Assembly: GCA_000716465.1 (NCBI GenBank)
Contig: JNWL01000002.1
Coordinates: 248,001-312,000 of the forward strand
DNA length: 64,000 nucleotides
Direction: 5' to 3'
Source: Streptomyces bikiniensis
Lineage (GTDB): Bacteria; Actinomycetota; Actinomycetes; Streptomycetales; Streptomycetaceae
The notes below the pieces were generated by a model. The model was not told the DNA's origin and made no database searches. It saw only the letters and a program-made list of their open reading frames with translations. This document shows, piece by piece, positions 28,132 to 37,588 of the stretch (position 1 is its first letter; the number at the start of each line of letters is the position of its first letter). A program made the translations under genes and the position numbers.

Positions 28132-31100
28132 GCGTTCCGCAGGACATCACGCACTACCGCGTCAGCATCGTCGTCCCCGCCCACAACGCGAGCGCCACGC
28201 TCTCCCGCGCCCTCCAGTCGGCCCTCTCCCAGACCCACCGCAACGTCGAGGTCCTGGTCGTCGACGACCGCTCCACCGACGGCACGCTGCTCACCGCCCG
28301 CCGGTTCGCCCAGGACGACCGGGTGCGGATCATCGAGCGGCCGGAGAACAGCGGCGGCTGCGGAGCGCCCCGGAACAACGGCATCGAGGCCGCCACCGGC
28401 GAGTACGTGATGTTCCTCGACGCCGACGACGAACTGCCCCTCAAGGCCGTCGAGGAACTGCTCTCCTCCGCGCTCGCCACCGGCTCCGACGTCACCGCCG
28501 GCCGCGCCCTGCGCGTCAACCTGGGCACCGACGAGGTCACCGTCTGGCAGCCGCAGCTCTACGCCGGGGACCAGACCGTCGGAGGCCTCGGCGCCTTCCC
28601 CGAGCTCTTCGCCGACCCCATCGCGGCCGGCAAGCTCTACCGCCACGACTTCCTCGACGACTTCGGCATCCGCTTCCCCGAGGGCGTCTTCTTCGAGGAC
28701 ACCTACTTCTCCACCGTCGCGAACTTCCACGCCCGCTCCCTCACCCTCCTCGCCACCCCCGTCTACCGGTGGATGTGGGAGAGCGAGAGCGACCAGCCCT
28801 CCATCACCAACCGGCGCCACGAGCTCCGCAGCATCCGCGACCGGGTCCTCGTCCACCAGTACACCGACCACTTCCTCACCGACGTCGGCCGCCCGGACCT
28901 GCTCGCCCACAAGGGCGCCAAGTTCCTCGCGCACGACCTGCGCCTCTACACCCCCGAACTGCGCGGCGGCGACGAGAACTACCGCCGCGGCTTCGTGCGG
29001 GCCGTCGCCCCGTACCTGCGGAGCCTGCACCCGCAGACGTACGACCTGTGCGGGCCCATGGAGCGGGTGCGCGCCTTCGGCCTCATGCACGGGCGGACCG
29101 ACATCGCCGTGTCCGCGGCCGACTTCACCCGCCGCCGCAGCGTCGTCAGCTCCGACGTCGTCGAGCGCGACGGCCGCGTCTACTGGTCGGCCTCGATGCT
29201 CGGCATCGACGGCGCCGAGCGGTTCCTCGACGTCACCGACCTCGAACTGACCGGCACCAAGCTCGCCGACGCGCGCCTCTACAACGAGGCGTCCCGGGTC
29301 GAGATCGTCGGCGACCGGATGCACATCGCCGGTGCCATCAGGAACCAGTTCGGCCGCGTCGACCCCGAGGGCAAGACCTCGCTCACGGCCGTGCTGCGCC
29401 GCCGCAGCACCAAGACGGACCACCCCTTCCCCGCCACCGGCGTGGAGGTGGACGAGCACTGGATCCGCTACCACGCCACGATCGACCTGGCCGCCACCCT
29501 CGGCAAGGCCGACCACGGCGGCCACTGGAACTTCTTCGTCCAGCTCCGGCACGGCGGGGAGCGCGCCTCCACCGCGCTCAACATCGGCGCCGTCGACGTC
29601 CAGGACCTGCGGTACGCCACCGGCGCGGCGACCTACGAGGTCTACGAGACGGTCAGCGGCAACCTCGGCCTGCGCCCGCAGACCACCGAGACCCGGTCCA
29701 GGGTCCAGCCGCGCGGCACCCCGTGGCTGTGGTGGCGGGACGCCCCGCCGACCGCCCCGGCCACCGCCCCCGGCGGCCGGTACGGGGCCGCGGTCGTCGT
29801 CCACTGCCGCAACGACGAGTACGACCTGCCCGACTTCCTCGGCTCCCTCGCCGCCCAGGCGGACTTCCCCGGCACCGAGGTCGTCCTCGTCGACGACGGC
29901 TCCACCGACGCGACGCCCTACCTGCTCGCCGAGTTCACCGCACGGCACCCCAACGCCCGCGTGGTCACGCAGTACAGCCTCGGCCTGCGCTCCGCCTTCG
30001 ACCACGGCCTCCGGTACGTCACCGCGCCCTACGTCATGTTCGCGCGGGCCCGCGACATCCTCGGCGAGGCCGCGGTCGCCCGGCTCCTGGCCGCCGCCCG
30101 CCGCGTCGACACCGGCGTCGACGTCGTCGTCGGCCGCGCCGACAACTTCCCCGGCCCGGCGCTGAACGAGGAAGAGCCCTGGCAGCGGTACTTCAAGGAG
30201 AACACCGCCGTCGACCGCCTCGACGACGCGCCGTACCTGGTCTTCTCCACCGCCCTCGGCGCGAAGCTGTTCAAGACCTCCTACGTGCGCGCCCACCGCT
30301 TCCGCTGCGGCCCCGGCCCCGGCTTCGAGGACGACTGGTTCACCGTCCCCGCGCTGCTCCGCTCCCGCCGGATCGCGATCGCCCGCGGCGCCCGCTTCTA
30401 CGCGCGCGACGAGGAACTGCGGGGCTCCCTCTTCGACCGGCCGTGGAACGACCCGGTGAAGACCCAGGAGATCGTCCGGCTCGCCGCCCACGTCCTGAGG
30501 GCGGTCCAGGAGCAGCCGGAGCGCACGGTGCGCCTCGCCCAGCGGTTCGTCGTCCGCACGCTCCAGCCCTACGTGCGGAACATGCACCGGATCATGAGCA
30601 AGCCGGAGATCGCCGCCGCCCTGCCCTGGCTGCACGAGATCTACTCGGGGATACCCACCGACCTCGTCCTCCAGTACACCGTCCAGCCCCTGGCCCGGCT
30701 CCAGCACCACGCGATCGTCACCGGCGACCTGGACCTCTTCGCCGAACCGCGGACCGCGCCGGACTACCTGCCGACCCTCCACCTCGACGACGAGGGCGTC
30801 TACCGCAGGATCGCCGGCGACCCCGTCGACACCCGGCTGCTGCGCGTCCCGAAGATCGGCGCCGTCCTGGAGACCCTCGACTGGACCGGCGGCGAGATCG
30901 AGTTCCAGGGCCTGCTGGTCCTCGCCGCCACGGACATCGACCGGCCCTTCACCAACCGCATCGAACTGGTCCTCTCCGACGGGCGGCGCGAGTACGCCGT
31001 CCCGGTCGAGCAGGTCTACCGGCGCGACCGCTGGCGCACCCGCAAGGACCGGGACCTGTACGCCGGCTGGCGGGCGCGCGTCCGCACCACCCGGCTGCCG

Positions 31101-32564
31101 TCCGCCGTCGCCAACGCCGACCTCACCCTGACGATCCGCATCCACGAGGGCGACCGGCACCACGACACCCCGCTGGCCGCCCGCCAGATGCTGCACCGCT
31201 TCAAGGGCGTGCACACCCGCGGCAAGGAGCGCCTCGTGCTCTCCGTGGAGCAGGACGAGACGCCGAGGGTCCGCTGGGTGCGCGGCTTCCTCGCCCGCCG
31301 CGCGGACAAGCGCCGCCGCTTCTTCCGGGAGGTGCGCGCCTCGCTGCCCGGCCGCCCCGGCTGGCGCACCCGCCTGATGTACTGGCTGACCCACCCGCTC
31401 CTGCACCGCAAGGGCATCTGGATCATCGGCGAGCGCGAGGACACCGCCCAGGACAACAGCTACCACCTGTTCAAGTGGATCCGGCAGAACCACCCCCGCC
31501 GCAAGATCTACTACTCCATCAACCGCACCTCGGCCGACTGGGCCAAGCTCGCCCCGTACGGCCAGGTCATCGACCGCCTCTCCTGGAAGCACCGCGCCTA
31601 CCTGCTGCACGCCGAGCGCCTGATCAACGCCTACGACCTGGAGGCGTACCTCGGCTTCCCCGGGCTCCCCAAGCGCGCCTTCCTGCGCGGCTACGGCGAC
31701 CTGCTGCGCTACAAGCGGGTCTTCCTCCAGCACGGCGTGGTCTACAACGACGTGGTGGCCTCCATCCACGCCCAGGCCACCAACGTCGACATGGTGCTCA
31801 CCACCGGCCGCAGCGAGCGCGCCTACTTCGCCGAGCACTGCGGCTACGGCTACGACCGCGTCGCCGCCACCGGGCTGCCGCGCTACGACGCGCTCGCCCC
31901 GGTGCCCGGCCTGCGCCGGATCCTGGTCATGCCGACCTGGCGGCGCGACATCGTCGCCCCCTCGTACAACAGGGCGGCGAAGCCCGAGATCCCCTTCGCG
32001 GCCTCGCAGTACTACCGCTTCTTCTCCTCGCTGCTGCGCGACGAGCGGCTGCTCGCCGCCCTGGAGCGGTACGGGGTGGAGCTGGAGTTCATGCCGCACT
32101 ACGAGATCCGGCCGTACCTCAAGCACTTCACCATCGACCACCCGTCGATCACGGTGTCCACCACCGGCCGGGACGTCCAGCTGGCGATGCGCGAGTGCTC
32201 GATGCTGGTCACCGACTACTCGTCCGTCTTCTTCGACGTGGCCTACATGGGCAAGCCGATCGTCTACACGAACTTCGACGACGAGGAGTTCTACCGCAAG
32301 CACTACAAGCGCGGGTACTTCGACCTGGCGCGGGACGGCTTCGGCCCGGCCTGCGGCACGGTCGAGCACGCCGTGGACGAGATCATCGGCTCCATCGAGC
32401 GCGGGTTCCGCGTCGAACCGGAGTACCAGCGGCGCGCGGCCGAGTTCTTCGTGCTGCGCGACACGGCGAACTGCGAGCGGGCGTACCGGGTCATCGAGAC
32501 CCTGGACGCCTCGGTCGTGGCCGACCCCGACTTCGAGGCCCATCGCGGGGTGCGCATTCCATGA
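28128..32564 (+). CDS. Three-module polymerase: GT2, GT2-like, CDP-glycerol glycerophosphotransferase
   Basis: This 1478-residue protein has three recognisable parts. Residues about 10-230 are a family-2 glycosyltransferase (VSIVVPAHNASATL, VVDDRSTDG, and FLDADDE as the metal-binding DXD). Residues about 550-760 are a second GT2 fold (AAVVVHCRNDEYDLPDFLG, LVDDGSTDATP), but the DXD position reads MFARARD, so this copy may be inactive. Residues about 1095-1470 are a TagB/TagF-type CDP-glycerol transferase (GEREDTAQDNSYHLFKW, FLQHGVVYND near 1200, VTDYSSVFFDVAYMGKP near 1360). Such enzymes build polyol-phosphate wall polymers. It overlaps the CDP-alcohol transferase gene and precedes an SGNH hydrolase. 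No signal peptide is present, so it acts at the cytoplasmic face. Confidence 0.9.
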   Translation: MSVPQDITHYRVSIVVPAHNASATLSRALQSALSQTHRNVEVLVVDDRSTDGTLLTARRFAQDDRVRIIERPENSGGCGAPRNNGIEAATGEYVMFLDADDELPLKAVEELLSSALATGSDVTAGRALRVNLGTDEVTVWQPQLYAGDQTVGGLGAFPELFADPIAAGKLYRHDFLDDFGIRFPEGVFFEDTYFSTVANFHARSLTLLATPVYRWMWESESDQPSITNRRHELRSIRDRVLVHQYTDHFLTDVGRPDLLAHKGAKFLAHDLRLYTPELRGGDENYRRGFVRAVAPYLRSLHPQTYDLCGPMERVRAFGLMHGRTDIAVSAADFTRRRSVVSSDVVERDGRVYWSASMLGIDGAERFLDVTDLELTGTKLADARLYNEASRVEIVGDRMHIAGAIRNQFGRVDPEGKTSLTAVLRRRSTKTDHPFPATGVEVDEHWIRYHATIDLAATLGKADHGGHWNFFVQLRHGGERASTALNIGAVDVQDLRYATGAATYEVYETVSGNLGLRPQTTETRSRVQPRGTPWLWWRDAPPTAPATAPGGRYGAAVVVHCRNDEYDLPDFLGSLAAQADFPGTEVVLVDDGSTDATPYLLAEFTARHPNARVVTQYSLGLRSAFDHGLRYVTAPYVMFARARDILGEAAVARLLAAARRVDTGVDVVVGRADNFPGPALNEEEPWQRYFKENTAVDRLDDAPYLVFSTALGAKLFKTSYVRAHRFRCGPGPGFEDDWFTVPALLRSRRIAIARGARFYARDEELRGSLFDRPWNDPVKTQEIVRLAAHVLRAVQEQPERTVRLAQRFVVRTLQPYVRNMHRIMSKPEIAAALPWLHEIYSGIPTDLVLQYTVQPLARLQHHAIVTGDLDLFAEPRTAPDYLPTLHLDDEGVYRRIAGDPVDTRLLRVPKIGAVLETLDWTGGEIEFQGLLVLAATDIDRPFTNRIELVLSDGRREYAVPVEQVYRRDRWRTRKDRDLYAGWRARVRTTRLPSAVANADLTLTIRIHEGDRHHDTPLAARQMLHRFKGVHTRGKERLVLSVEQDETPRVRWVRGFLARRADKRRRFFREVRASLPGRPGWRTRLMYWLTHPLLHRKGIWIIGEREDTAQDNSYHLFKWIRQNHPRRKIYYSINRTSADWAKLAPYGQVIDRLSWKHRAYLLHAERLINAYDLEAYLGFPGLPKRAFLRGYGDLLRYKRVFLQHGVVYNDVVASIHAQATNVDMVLTTGRSERAYFAEHCGYGYDRVAATGLPRYDALAPVPGLRRILVMPTWRRDIVAPSYNRAAKPEIPFAASQYYRFFSSLLRDERLLAALERYGVELEFMPHYEIRPYLKHFTIDHPSITVSTTGRDVQLAMRECSMLVTDYSSVFFDVAYMGKPIVYTNFDDEEFYRKHYKRGYFDLARDGFGPACGTVEHAVDEIIGSIERGFRVEPEYQRRAAEFFVLRDTANCERAYRVIETLDASVVADPDFEAHRGVRIP

Positions 32565-32595
32565 ACCGACGGGTCAGCCACTCAGGAACGATCAG

Positions 32596-33360
32596 ATGAG
32601 AAGAATATTCATCGCGGGCGGCTCGGGAGCCTGCACGCGCCAGACCAGCATGGCACCGATGGTCGGCTGGGGCCAGGTGCTGCACCTGTTCACCCAGGGC
32701 GTCGAGGTCGTCAACGCGGCCCGCGCGGGGGCGAGTTCACGCAGCTTCTACGAGCGCGGCCGGCTGGCCTGGATCCTGGAGAACATCGCCCCGGGCGATC
32801 TGCTGCTGATCTCCTTCGGCCACAACGACATGCGCGCCGAGGACGGCCGGTTCACGGCCCCCTTCACCGACTTCCAGTTCTACATGCGCAAGTACACCGA
32901 CGGCGCCCGGGCACGGGGCGCGCACCCCGTGCTCGTGCCGGGCGTGGAGCGGCGGGTCTTCGACGCGCACGAGAACATGCGCCGCAGCCTCGGCGTCTAC
33001 CCGCAGGCCATCCGGGAGCTCTCCCGGACCATCTCGGTGCCCCTCATCGACCTGCACGACTTCACCAGCACCTGGTGGGAGCAGCTGGGCTCCGAGGAGA
33101 GCAAGAAGGTCTTCCTCTACCTCCGGCCCGGCGAGAACCCCAACTACCCCGACGGCGTCGAGGACAACAGCCACCTGCGGCCGCACGGCGCCCTGGAGTG
33201 CGCCCGCTTCGTGGCCCGGGGGATGTACGCGCAGGGCCTGCTGCTGCCGGAGTACTTCCGGAACCTGGACGCGCTCGTCCCGGAGCACGAGGTCGCCTGG
33301 CTCCCGGACGACGTCTTCGAGCACCTGACCAAGTCCCGCGTGAGCGAGGTGGCGCAGTGA
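32596..33360 (+). CDS. SGNH/GDSL-type esterase (rhamnogalacturonan acetylesterase-like)
   Basis: The 254-residue protein has the SGNH hydrolase blocks: IFIAGGSGACTRQT with the Ser of block I, GASSRSFYERGRL as block II, SFGHNDMRAED with the block III Asn, and DNSHLRPHGALECARFVA with the catalytic Asp/His of block V. Block I reads GGSG rather than GDS, as a variant. Members remove acetyl groups from polysaccharides. No signal peptide is seen, so it would act inside the cell or on precursors. AGGAA lies before the ATG. It follows the polymerase by 31 bases and its stop overlaps the next start. Confidence 0.82.
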   Translation: MRRIFIAGGSGACTRQTSMAPMVGWGQVLHLFTQGVEVVNAARAGASSRSFYERGRLAWILENIAPGDLLLISFGHNDMRAEDGRFTAPFTDFQFYMRKYTDGARARGAHPVLVPGVERRVFDAHENMRRSLGVYPQAIRELSRTISVPLIDLHDFTSTWWEQLGSEESKKVFLYLRPGENPNYPDGVEDNSHLRPHGALECARFVARGMYAQGLLLPEYFRNLDALVPEHEVAWLPDDVFEHLTKSRVSEVAQ

Positions 33361-34088
33361 GCGAGAACTGGTACCCGCTGGCGAGGGCCTCGGTGTTCCA
33401 CCCGGAGACCCCGCGCCACGGCGGCCGCCTGGAGCTGTACGGCGACGCCGACCCGGCACTGCCCCTGGCTCCCGGACAGCGCTTCCGGCTGATGCTGTCG
33501 ATCACCCCGCAGGACGAGCCGTTCCGCGTGTACGGCTACGTCCTGCCCGACCTCTTCGAAGGGGTCCTCGGCGTCGTCCGCCACCAGGGCCTCGCCAAGA
33601 TGGAGAGCGGCCGGTACGCCACCTACGCCTCCGGGAGCGAGCCGCGCGCCGTCACCATGACGGTCCGGGTCGCGGACGACGCGCCCGAGGGCTCGTACTT
33701 CCTGCCCCGGATCGTGGTCGGCGTCAAGCGCACCGAGAAGGAGCGCCTGGTCGCCTCGATGGCCAACTCCCACCTGGGCTTCCGCGTCCGCCGGCACTGG
33801 CTGGCCGGGCACGTGATGCTGCTCGAACCCGGCGGCGGCTTCACCGTCCCGTCCGACTACAGCCCCCTCGAAGGCCTGCGGTTCACCGGCAGCTCGTTCC
33901 CCGCCCGCGGCACCCTCTTCCACCAGCCCGGCGGAGGACTCACCTACCAGGCCGCCCCCGACTTCCTGGGCTACGACTCCTTCTCGGTCGAGTTCGAGGA
34001 CGGGACGGGACACCGGGTCCGGCAGGAGATCACCGTCCACGTCGGCGGCCTGGGCGACTCTCCCGGCGCACTGCCGGCGGATGCCTAG
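33357..34088 (+). CDS. Protein of unknown function with C-terminal Ig/cadherin-like domain
   Basis: The 243-residue protein begins at a GTG overlapping the SGNH stop (GTGA). Its first 150 residues are beta-rich (SVFHPETPRHGGRLELYGD, LAPGQRFRLMLSI) without a recognised family. Residues about 165-240 resemble a tandem Ig/cadherin-type domain, with the typical YQAAPDFLGYDSFSVEFEDG end. No signal peptide or membrane helix is present. Tight linkage with the SGNH esterase suggests a partner or targeting role in the same surface-polymer pathway. Confidence 0.65.
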   Translation: MSENWYPLARASVFHPETPRHGGRLELYGDADPALPLAPGQRFRLMLSITPQDEPFRVYGYVLPDLFEGVLGVVRHQGLAKMESGRYATYASGSEPRAVTMTVRVADDAPEGSYFLPRIVVGVKRTEKERLVASMANSHLGFRVRRHWLAGHVMLLEPGGGFTVPSDYSPLEGLRFTGSSFPARGTLFHQPGGGLTYQAAPDFLGYDSFSVEFEDGTGHRVRQEITVHVGGLGDSPGALPADA

Positions 34089-35361
34089 GATCCCGGCCCG
34101 GCACCGGGCCCTCGCGCTCGCGCTCGCCCTGCTGGCCGTGACCGGGGCGTGCACCCGGTCGGAGGAGAAGGGCCCCGGCATCTCCGCGAAGCCGTCCGGC
34201 CCCGTCACCGAACGGCCGCTCGCCGCCGGCGTCGACTACCGGGAGTCCGTCCACCGGGGCCCGGCCGGACCGGTGCGGGTCTCGGTCCTGCGGATCGCCC
34301 CGGACGCCGCGGCCCGGCTCGTCGGCGCGCACGGCGCGAGCATGGCCCTGCCCCAGACGGTGCGTCAGGCGGCGCGCCGGGCCGGGGCCCTCGCCGCCGT
34401 CAACGGCTCGTACTTCGACATCAAGGGAGGCAAGGCGTACAGCGGCTACCCGGGCGACCCCGTCGGCCTGTACGTCGAGGGCGGCCGGGTCCTCAGCGAG
34501 GCCCGCGACGACGGCGCCGCCCTGCTCCTCGGCCACCGCGACGGACGCCTGTGGGCCCGGATCACCGAGGTCGCCACGCCCGGTCTGATCACCGCCGCCG
34601 ACGGGGAGACCCGGCGGCTGGACGGCGTCGACCGGGCCGCGGGCCGGCTCCGCCCCTGCCGAGGCACCGACCACGACCGGCTCGCGGCCGAGGGCCGCGT
34701 CTGGCGCCAGGACCCGGGCACCGGGCTGTGCGAGGACCCCGACGAGATCGTCGAGTTCACGCCCGACTGGGGCGTCGCGACCCCGGACGGCCCCCGCGGC
34801 AGCGTCGAGGCGGTGCTGGACGGCGACGGCGCCGTGAGCCGGCTGCGCTCCCCGGCCGGCGGCCCCGTACCGAAGGACGGCCGGGCCCTGTACGGGATCG
34901 GCGAGGGCGCCGACTGGCTGCGGGAGCACGTCCGGCGCGGCACCGCGCCGGACGTCTCGATCCCGCTGACCGACTCCTCCGGCGAGGACCTCACCGGCTT
35001 CGTCGACACCGCGGTGGGCGGCGGCAGGCGGCTCCTCTCCGGCGGCCGTGTCGTGCTGAGCGAGCGGGACCGCGCGGCGACCGACCGGCCGCCGCGGACC
35101 CTGGCCGGGGTCACCGCCGACGGCTCGGTCCTGCTGGTCACCGTCGACGGGCGCGACCCGGGCGCGAGCGAGGGCGCCACCCTCGCCGAGTCCGCCGGGC
35201 TGCTGAGCTCCCTCGGCGCCGTCGACGGGCTCAACCTCGACGGCGGCGGCTCCACGACGATGGTGGTCGGCGGGGAGCTGCGCAACCGCCCCCGGGAGGC
35301 CGTGGGCGACCCGGTGGGCGAGCGGAAGGTGGCCACGGTCCTGGCGGTACTGCCCCGCTGA
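34081..35361 (+). CDS. Phosphodiester glycosidase family lipoprotein (NAGPA-like)
   Basis: The 426-residue protein has a lipoprotein signal with lipobox VTGAC near residue 23. Its body is the phosphodiester glycosidase domain known from the mammalian uncovering enzyme and bacterial relatives, which cleave sugar-1-phosphodiesters. Signatures are AAVNGSYFDI and, near the C-terminus, GLLSSLGAVDGLNLDGGGST with the acidic DGGGST motif. Between about residues 185 and 215 sits an insert with two Cys (RPCRGTDHD, GLCEDPDE). The start overlaps the previous gene's stop. As the exported member of the cluster it could trim a sugar-phosphate decoration from the wall polymer. Confidence 0.85.
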   Translation: MPRIPARHRALALALALLAVTGACTRSEEKGPGISAKPSGPVTERPLAAGVDYRESVHRGPAGPVRVSVLRIAPDAAARLVGAHGASMALPQTVRQAARRAGALAAVNGSYFDIKGGKAYSGYPGDPVGLYVEGGRVLSEARDDGAALLLGHRDGRLWARITEVATPGLITAADGETRRLDGVDRAAGRLRPCRGTDHDRLAAEGRVWRQDPGTGLCEDPDEIVEFTPDWGVATPDGPRGSVEAVLDGDGAVSRLRSPAGGPVPKDGRALYGIGEGADWLREHVRRGTAPDVSIPLTDSSGEDLTGFVDTAVGGGRRLLSGGRVVLSERDRAATDRPPRTLAGVTADGSVLLVTVDGRDPGASEGATLAESAGLLSSLGAVDGLNLDGGGSTTMVVGGELRNRPREAVGDPVGERKVATVLAVLPR

Positions 35362-35405
35362 CGCGGCGCGGGGAGGGACGAACGCAAGGGGAGGGACCGA
35401 ACGGA

Positions 35406-35441
35406 AGGAGGGGCCGGTGGCAGTGCCACCGGCCCCTCCTC
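35406..35441. terminator. Bidirectional terminator between convergent operons
   Basis: GGAGGGGCCGGTGGCA and TGCCACCGGCCCCTCC form a nearly perfect hairpin between the phosphodiester glycosidase gene and fadB, which converge here. Confidence 0.75.
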
Positions 35442-35458
35442 ATGGCCTCCCGCAGGCG

Positions 35459-37588
35459 TTACGCCGGGACGCTCGCCACGCCCTGCGCCAGGAAACGCTT
35501 CCCGTTGACGCGCTCGGAGACGCCCTCACGGTCCAGGTACGGCGTGATGCCGCCCAGGTGGAAGGGCCAGCCCGCGCCCGTGATCAGGCAGAGGTCGATG
35601 TCCTGCGCCTCGGCGACGACACCCTCCTCCAGCATCAGGCCGATCTCCTGCGCCACCGCGTCCAGGACGCGGTCGCGGACCTGCTCCTCGGTCAGGACGG
35701 TGTCGCCCTGCTTCAGGAGGGCGGCGACCTCGGGGTCGAGCTCCGGCTTCCCGGAGTCGTACACGTAGAAGCCCCGCTTGCCGGCCTCGACGACCGCCTT
35801 CAGGTTGGGGGAGACCTTGAAGCGCTCCGGGAAGGAGCGGTTCAGGGTCTCGGAGACGTGCAGACCGATCGCCGGGCCGACCAGCTCCAGGAGGACCAGC
35901 GGCGACATCGGCAGGCCGAGCGGCTCGATGGCCTTCTCCGCCGTCTCGACGGGGGTGCCCTCGTCGATGACGTTCTGGATCTCGCCCATGAAGCGGGTCA
36001 GGATGCGGTTCACGACGAACGCCGGGGCGTCCTTGGTGAGGACCGCGGTCTTCTTCAGCTTCTTCGCCACGCCGAAGGCGGTGGCGAGGGATGCGTCGTC
36101 CGTCCGCTCGCCGCGCACGATCTCCAGGAGCGGGAGGATCGCGACCGGGTTGAAGAAGTGGAAGCCGACCACGCGCTCGGGGTGCTTGAGCTTGGAGGCC
36201 ATCTCCGAGACGGAGAGCGAGGAGGTGTTGGTGGCGAGGATCGCGTGCGCCGGGGCGACCGCCTCGACCTCCGCGAACACCTTCTGCTTGACCGACATCT
36301 CCTCGAACACGGCCTCGATGACGAAGTCCGCGTCCGCGAAGCCCTCGGCCTTGTCCAGCACGCCGGAGACCAGGCCCTTGAGGCGGTTGGCCTTGTCCTG
36401 GTTGATGCGGCCCTTGCCGAGCAGCTTCTCGATCTCGGCGTGGACGTAGCCGACGCCCTTGTCGACGCGCTCCTGGTCGATGTCGGTCAGGACGACCGGC
36501 ACCTCCAGACGGCGCAGGAAGAGCAGGGCGAGCTGGGAGGCCATCAGACCGGCGCCGACGACGCCGACCTTGGTGACCGGGCGGGCCAGCGACTTGTCCG
36601 GGGCGCCGGCGGGGCGCTTGCCGCGCTTCTGCACCAGGTTGAAGGCGTAGATGCCGGAGCGCAGCTCGCCGCCCATGATCAGGTCCGCGAGGGCCTGGTC
36701 CTCGGCGTCGAAGCCCTTCTGCAGGTCCCCGTCCTTGGCGGCCTCGATGATGTCGAGGGCGCGGTAGGCGGCCGGGGCGGCGCCGTGCACCTTGGAGTCG
36801 GCGACGAAGCGGCCCTTGGCGACGGCCTGGTCCCAGGCCTCGCCGCGGTCGACCTCGGGGCGCTCGACGGTGGTGGTGCCGTTGAGGACGGAGGCCGTCC
36901 AGATCAGCGACTGCTCCAGGAAGTCCGCGCCCTCGAACAGCGCGTCGGCGATGCCGAGTTCGAAGACCTGCTTGCCCTTGAGCTGACGGTTCTGGTTCAG
37001 CGAGTTCTCGATGATGACCGAGACGGCCTTCTCGGCGCCGATCAGGTTCGGCAGGATGGCGCAGCCGCCCCAGCCGGGCACCAGGCCGAGGAAGACCTCG
37101 GGCAGCGAGAAGGCCGGCAGGGCCTTCGAGACGGTGCGGTAGGTGCAGTGCAGACCGACCTCGACGCCGCCGCCCATGGCCGCGCCGTTGTAGTACGCGA
37201 AGGTCGGCACGGCGAGGGAGGACAGACGCTTGAAGACGTCGTGGCCGCCCTTGCCGATGGCGAGGGCCTCCTCGTGCTTCTTCAGCAGCTCGACGCCCTT
37301 GAGGTCGGCGCCGACGGCGAAGATGAACGGCTTGCCGGTGATGCCGACGCCGACGATCTCGCCGTTGGCGGCCTCCGCCTCGACCTGGTCGATCGCCGTG
37401 TTCAGGTTGGCGAGGGACTGCGGCCCGAAGGTGGTCGGCTTGGTGTGGTCGAAGCCGTTGTCCAGCGTGATCAGCGCGAACCGGCCCGCACCCGCGGGCA
37501 GTTCGAAGTGCCGTACGTGGGCGCTGGTGACGACCTCGTCCGGGAAGAGCTCGGCGGCGCCCTTCAGAAGCTCGGCGGTGGTGCTCAC
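35459..37588 (-). CDS. fadB: Fatty-acid oxidation multifunctional protein (enoyl-CoA hydratase/3-hydroxyacyl-CoA dehydrogenase)
   Basis: The 709-residue protein has an N-terminal enoyl-CoA hydratase domain (about 15-220, with AYYNGAAMGGGVEVGLHC and LPEVFLGLVPGWGG) and a 3-hydroxyacyl-CoA dehydrogenase part (about 335-705). The NAD fold starts VTKVGVVGAGLMASQLALLF; ILATNTSSLSVSEMA and RVVGFHFFNPV carry the catalytic His region. It performs steps two and three of beta-oxidation. The GTG at 37588 overlaps the thiolase stop, so fadA-fadB is one operon. From memory this matches SCO6026-SCO6027. Confidence 0.94.
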   Translation of the reverse strand: MSTTAELLKGAAELFPDEVVTSAHVRHFELPAGAGRFALITLDNGFDHTKPTTFGPQSLANLNTAIDQVEAEAANGEIVGVGITGKPFIFAVGADLKGVELLKKHEEALAIGKGGHDVFKRLSSLAVPTFAYYNGAAMGGGVEVGLHCTYRTVSKALPAFSLPEVFLGLVPGWGGCAILPNLIGAEKAVSVIIENSLNQNRQLKGKQVFELGIADALFEGADFLEQSLIWTASVLNGTTTVERPEVDRGEAWDQAVAKGRFVADSKVHGAAPAAYRALDIIEAAKDGDLQKGFDAEDQALADLIMGGELRSGIYAFNLVQKRGKRPAGAPDKSLARPVTKVGVVGAGLMASQLALLFLRRLEVPVVLTDIDQERVDKGVGYVHAEIEKLLGKGRINQDKANRLKGLVSGVLDKAEGFADADFVIEAVFEEMSVKQKVFAEVEAVAPAHAILATNTSSLSVSEMASKLKHPERVVGFHFFNPVAILPLLEIVRGERTDDASLATAFGVAKKLKKTAVLTKDAPAFVVNRILTRFMGEIQNVIDEGTPVETAEKAIEPLGLPMSPLVLLELVGPAIGLHVSETLNRSFPERFKVSPNLKAVVEAGKRGFYVYDSGKPELDPEVAALLKQGDTVLTEEQVRDRVLDAVAQEIGLMLEEGVVAEAQDIDLCLITGAGWPFHLGGITPYLDREGVSERVNGKRFLAQGVASVPA

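Noticed and set aside
28026..32543. A 1505-codon open frame antisense to the polymerase gene
   Set aside because: It mirrors the GC-rich codon pattern of the true gene and shows no domain or sensible start.
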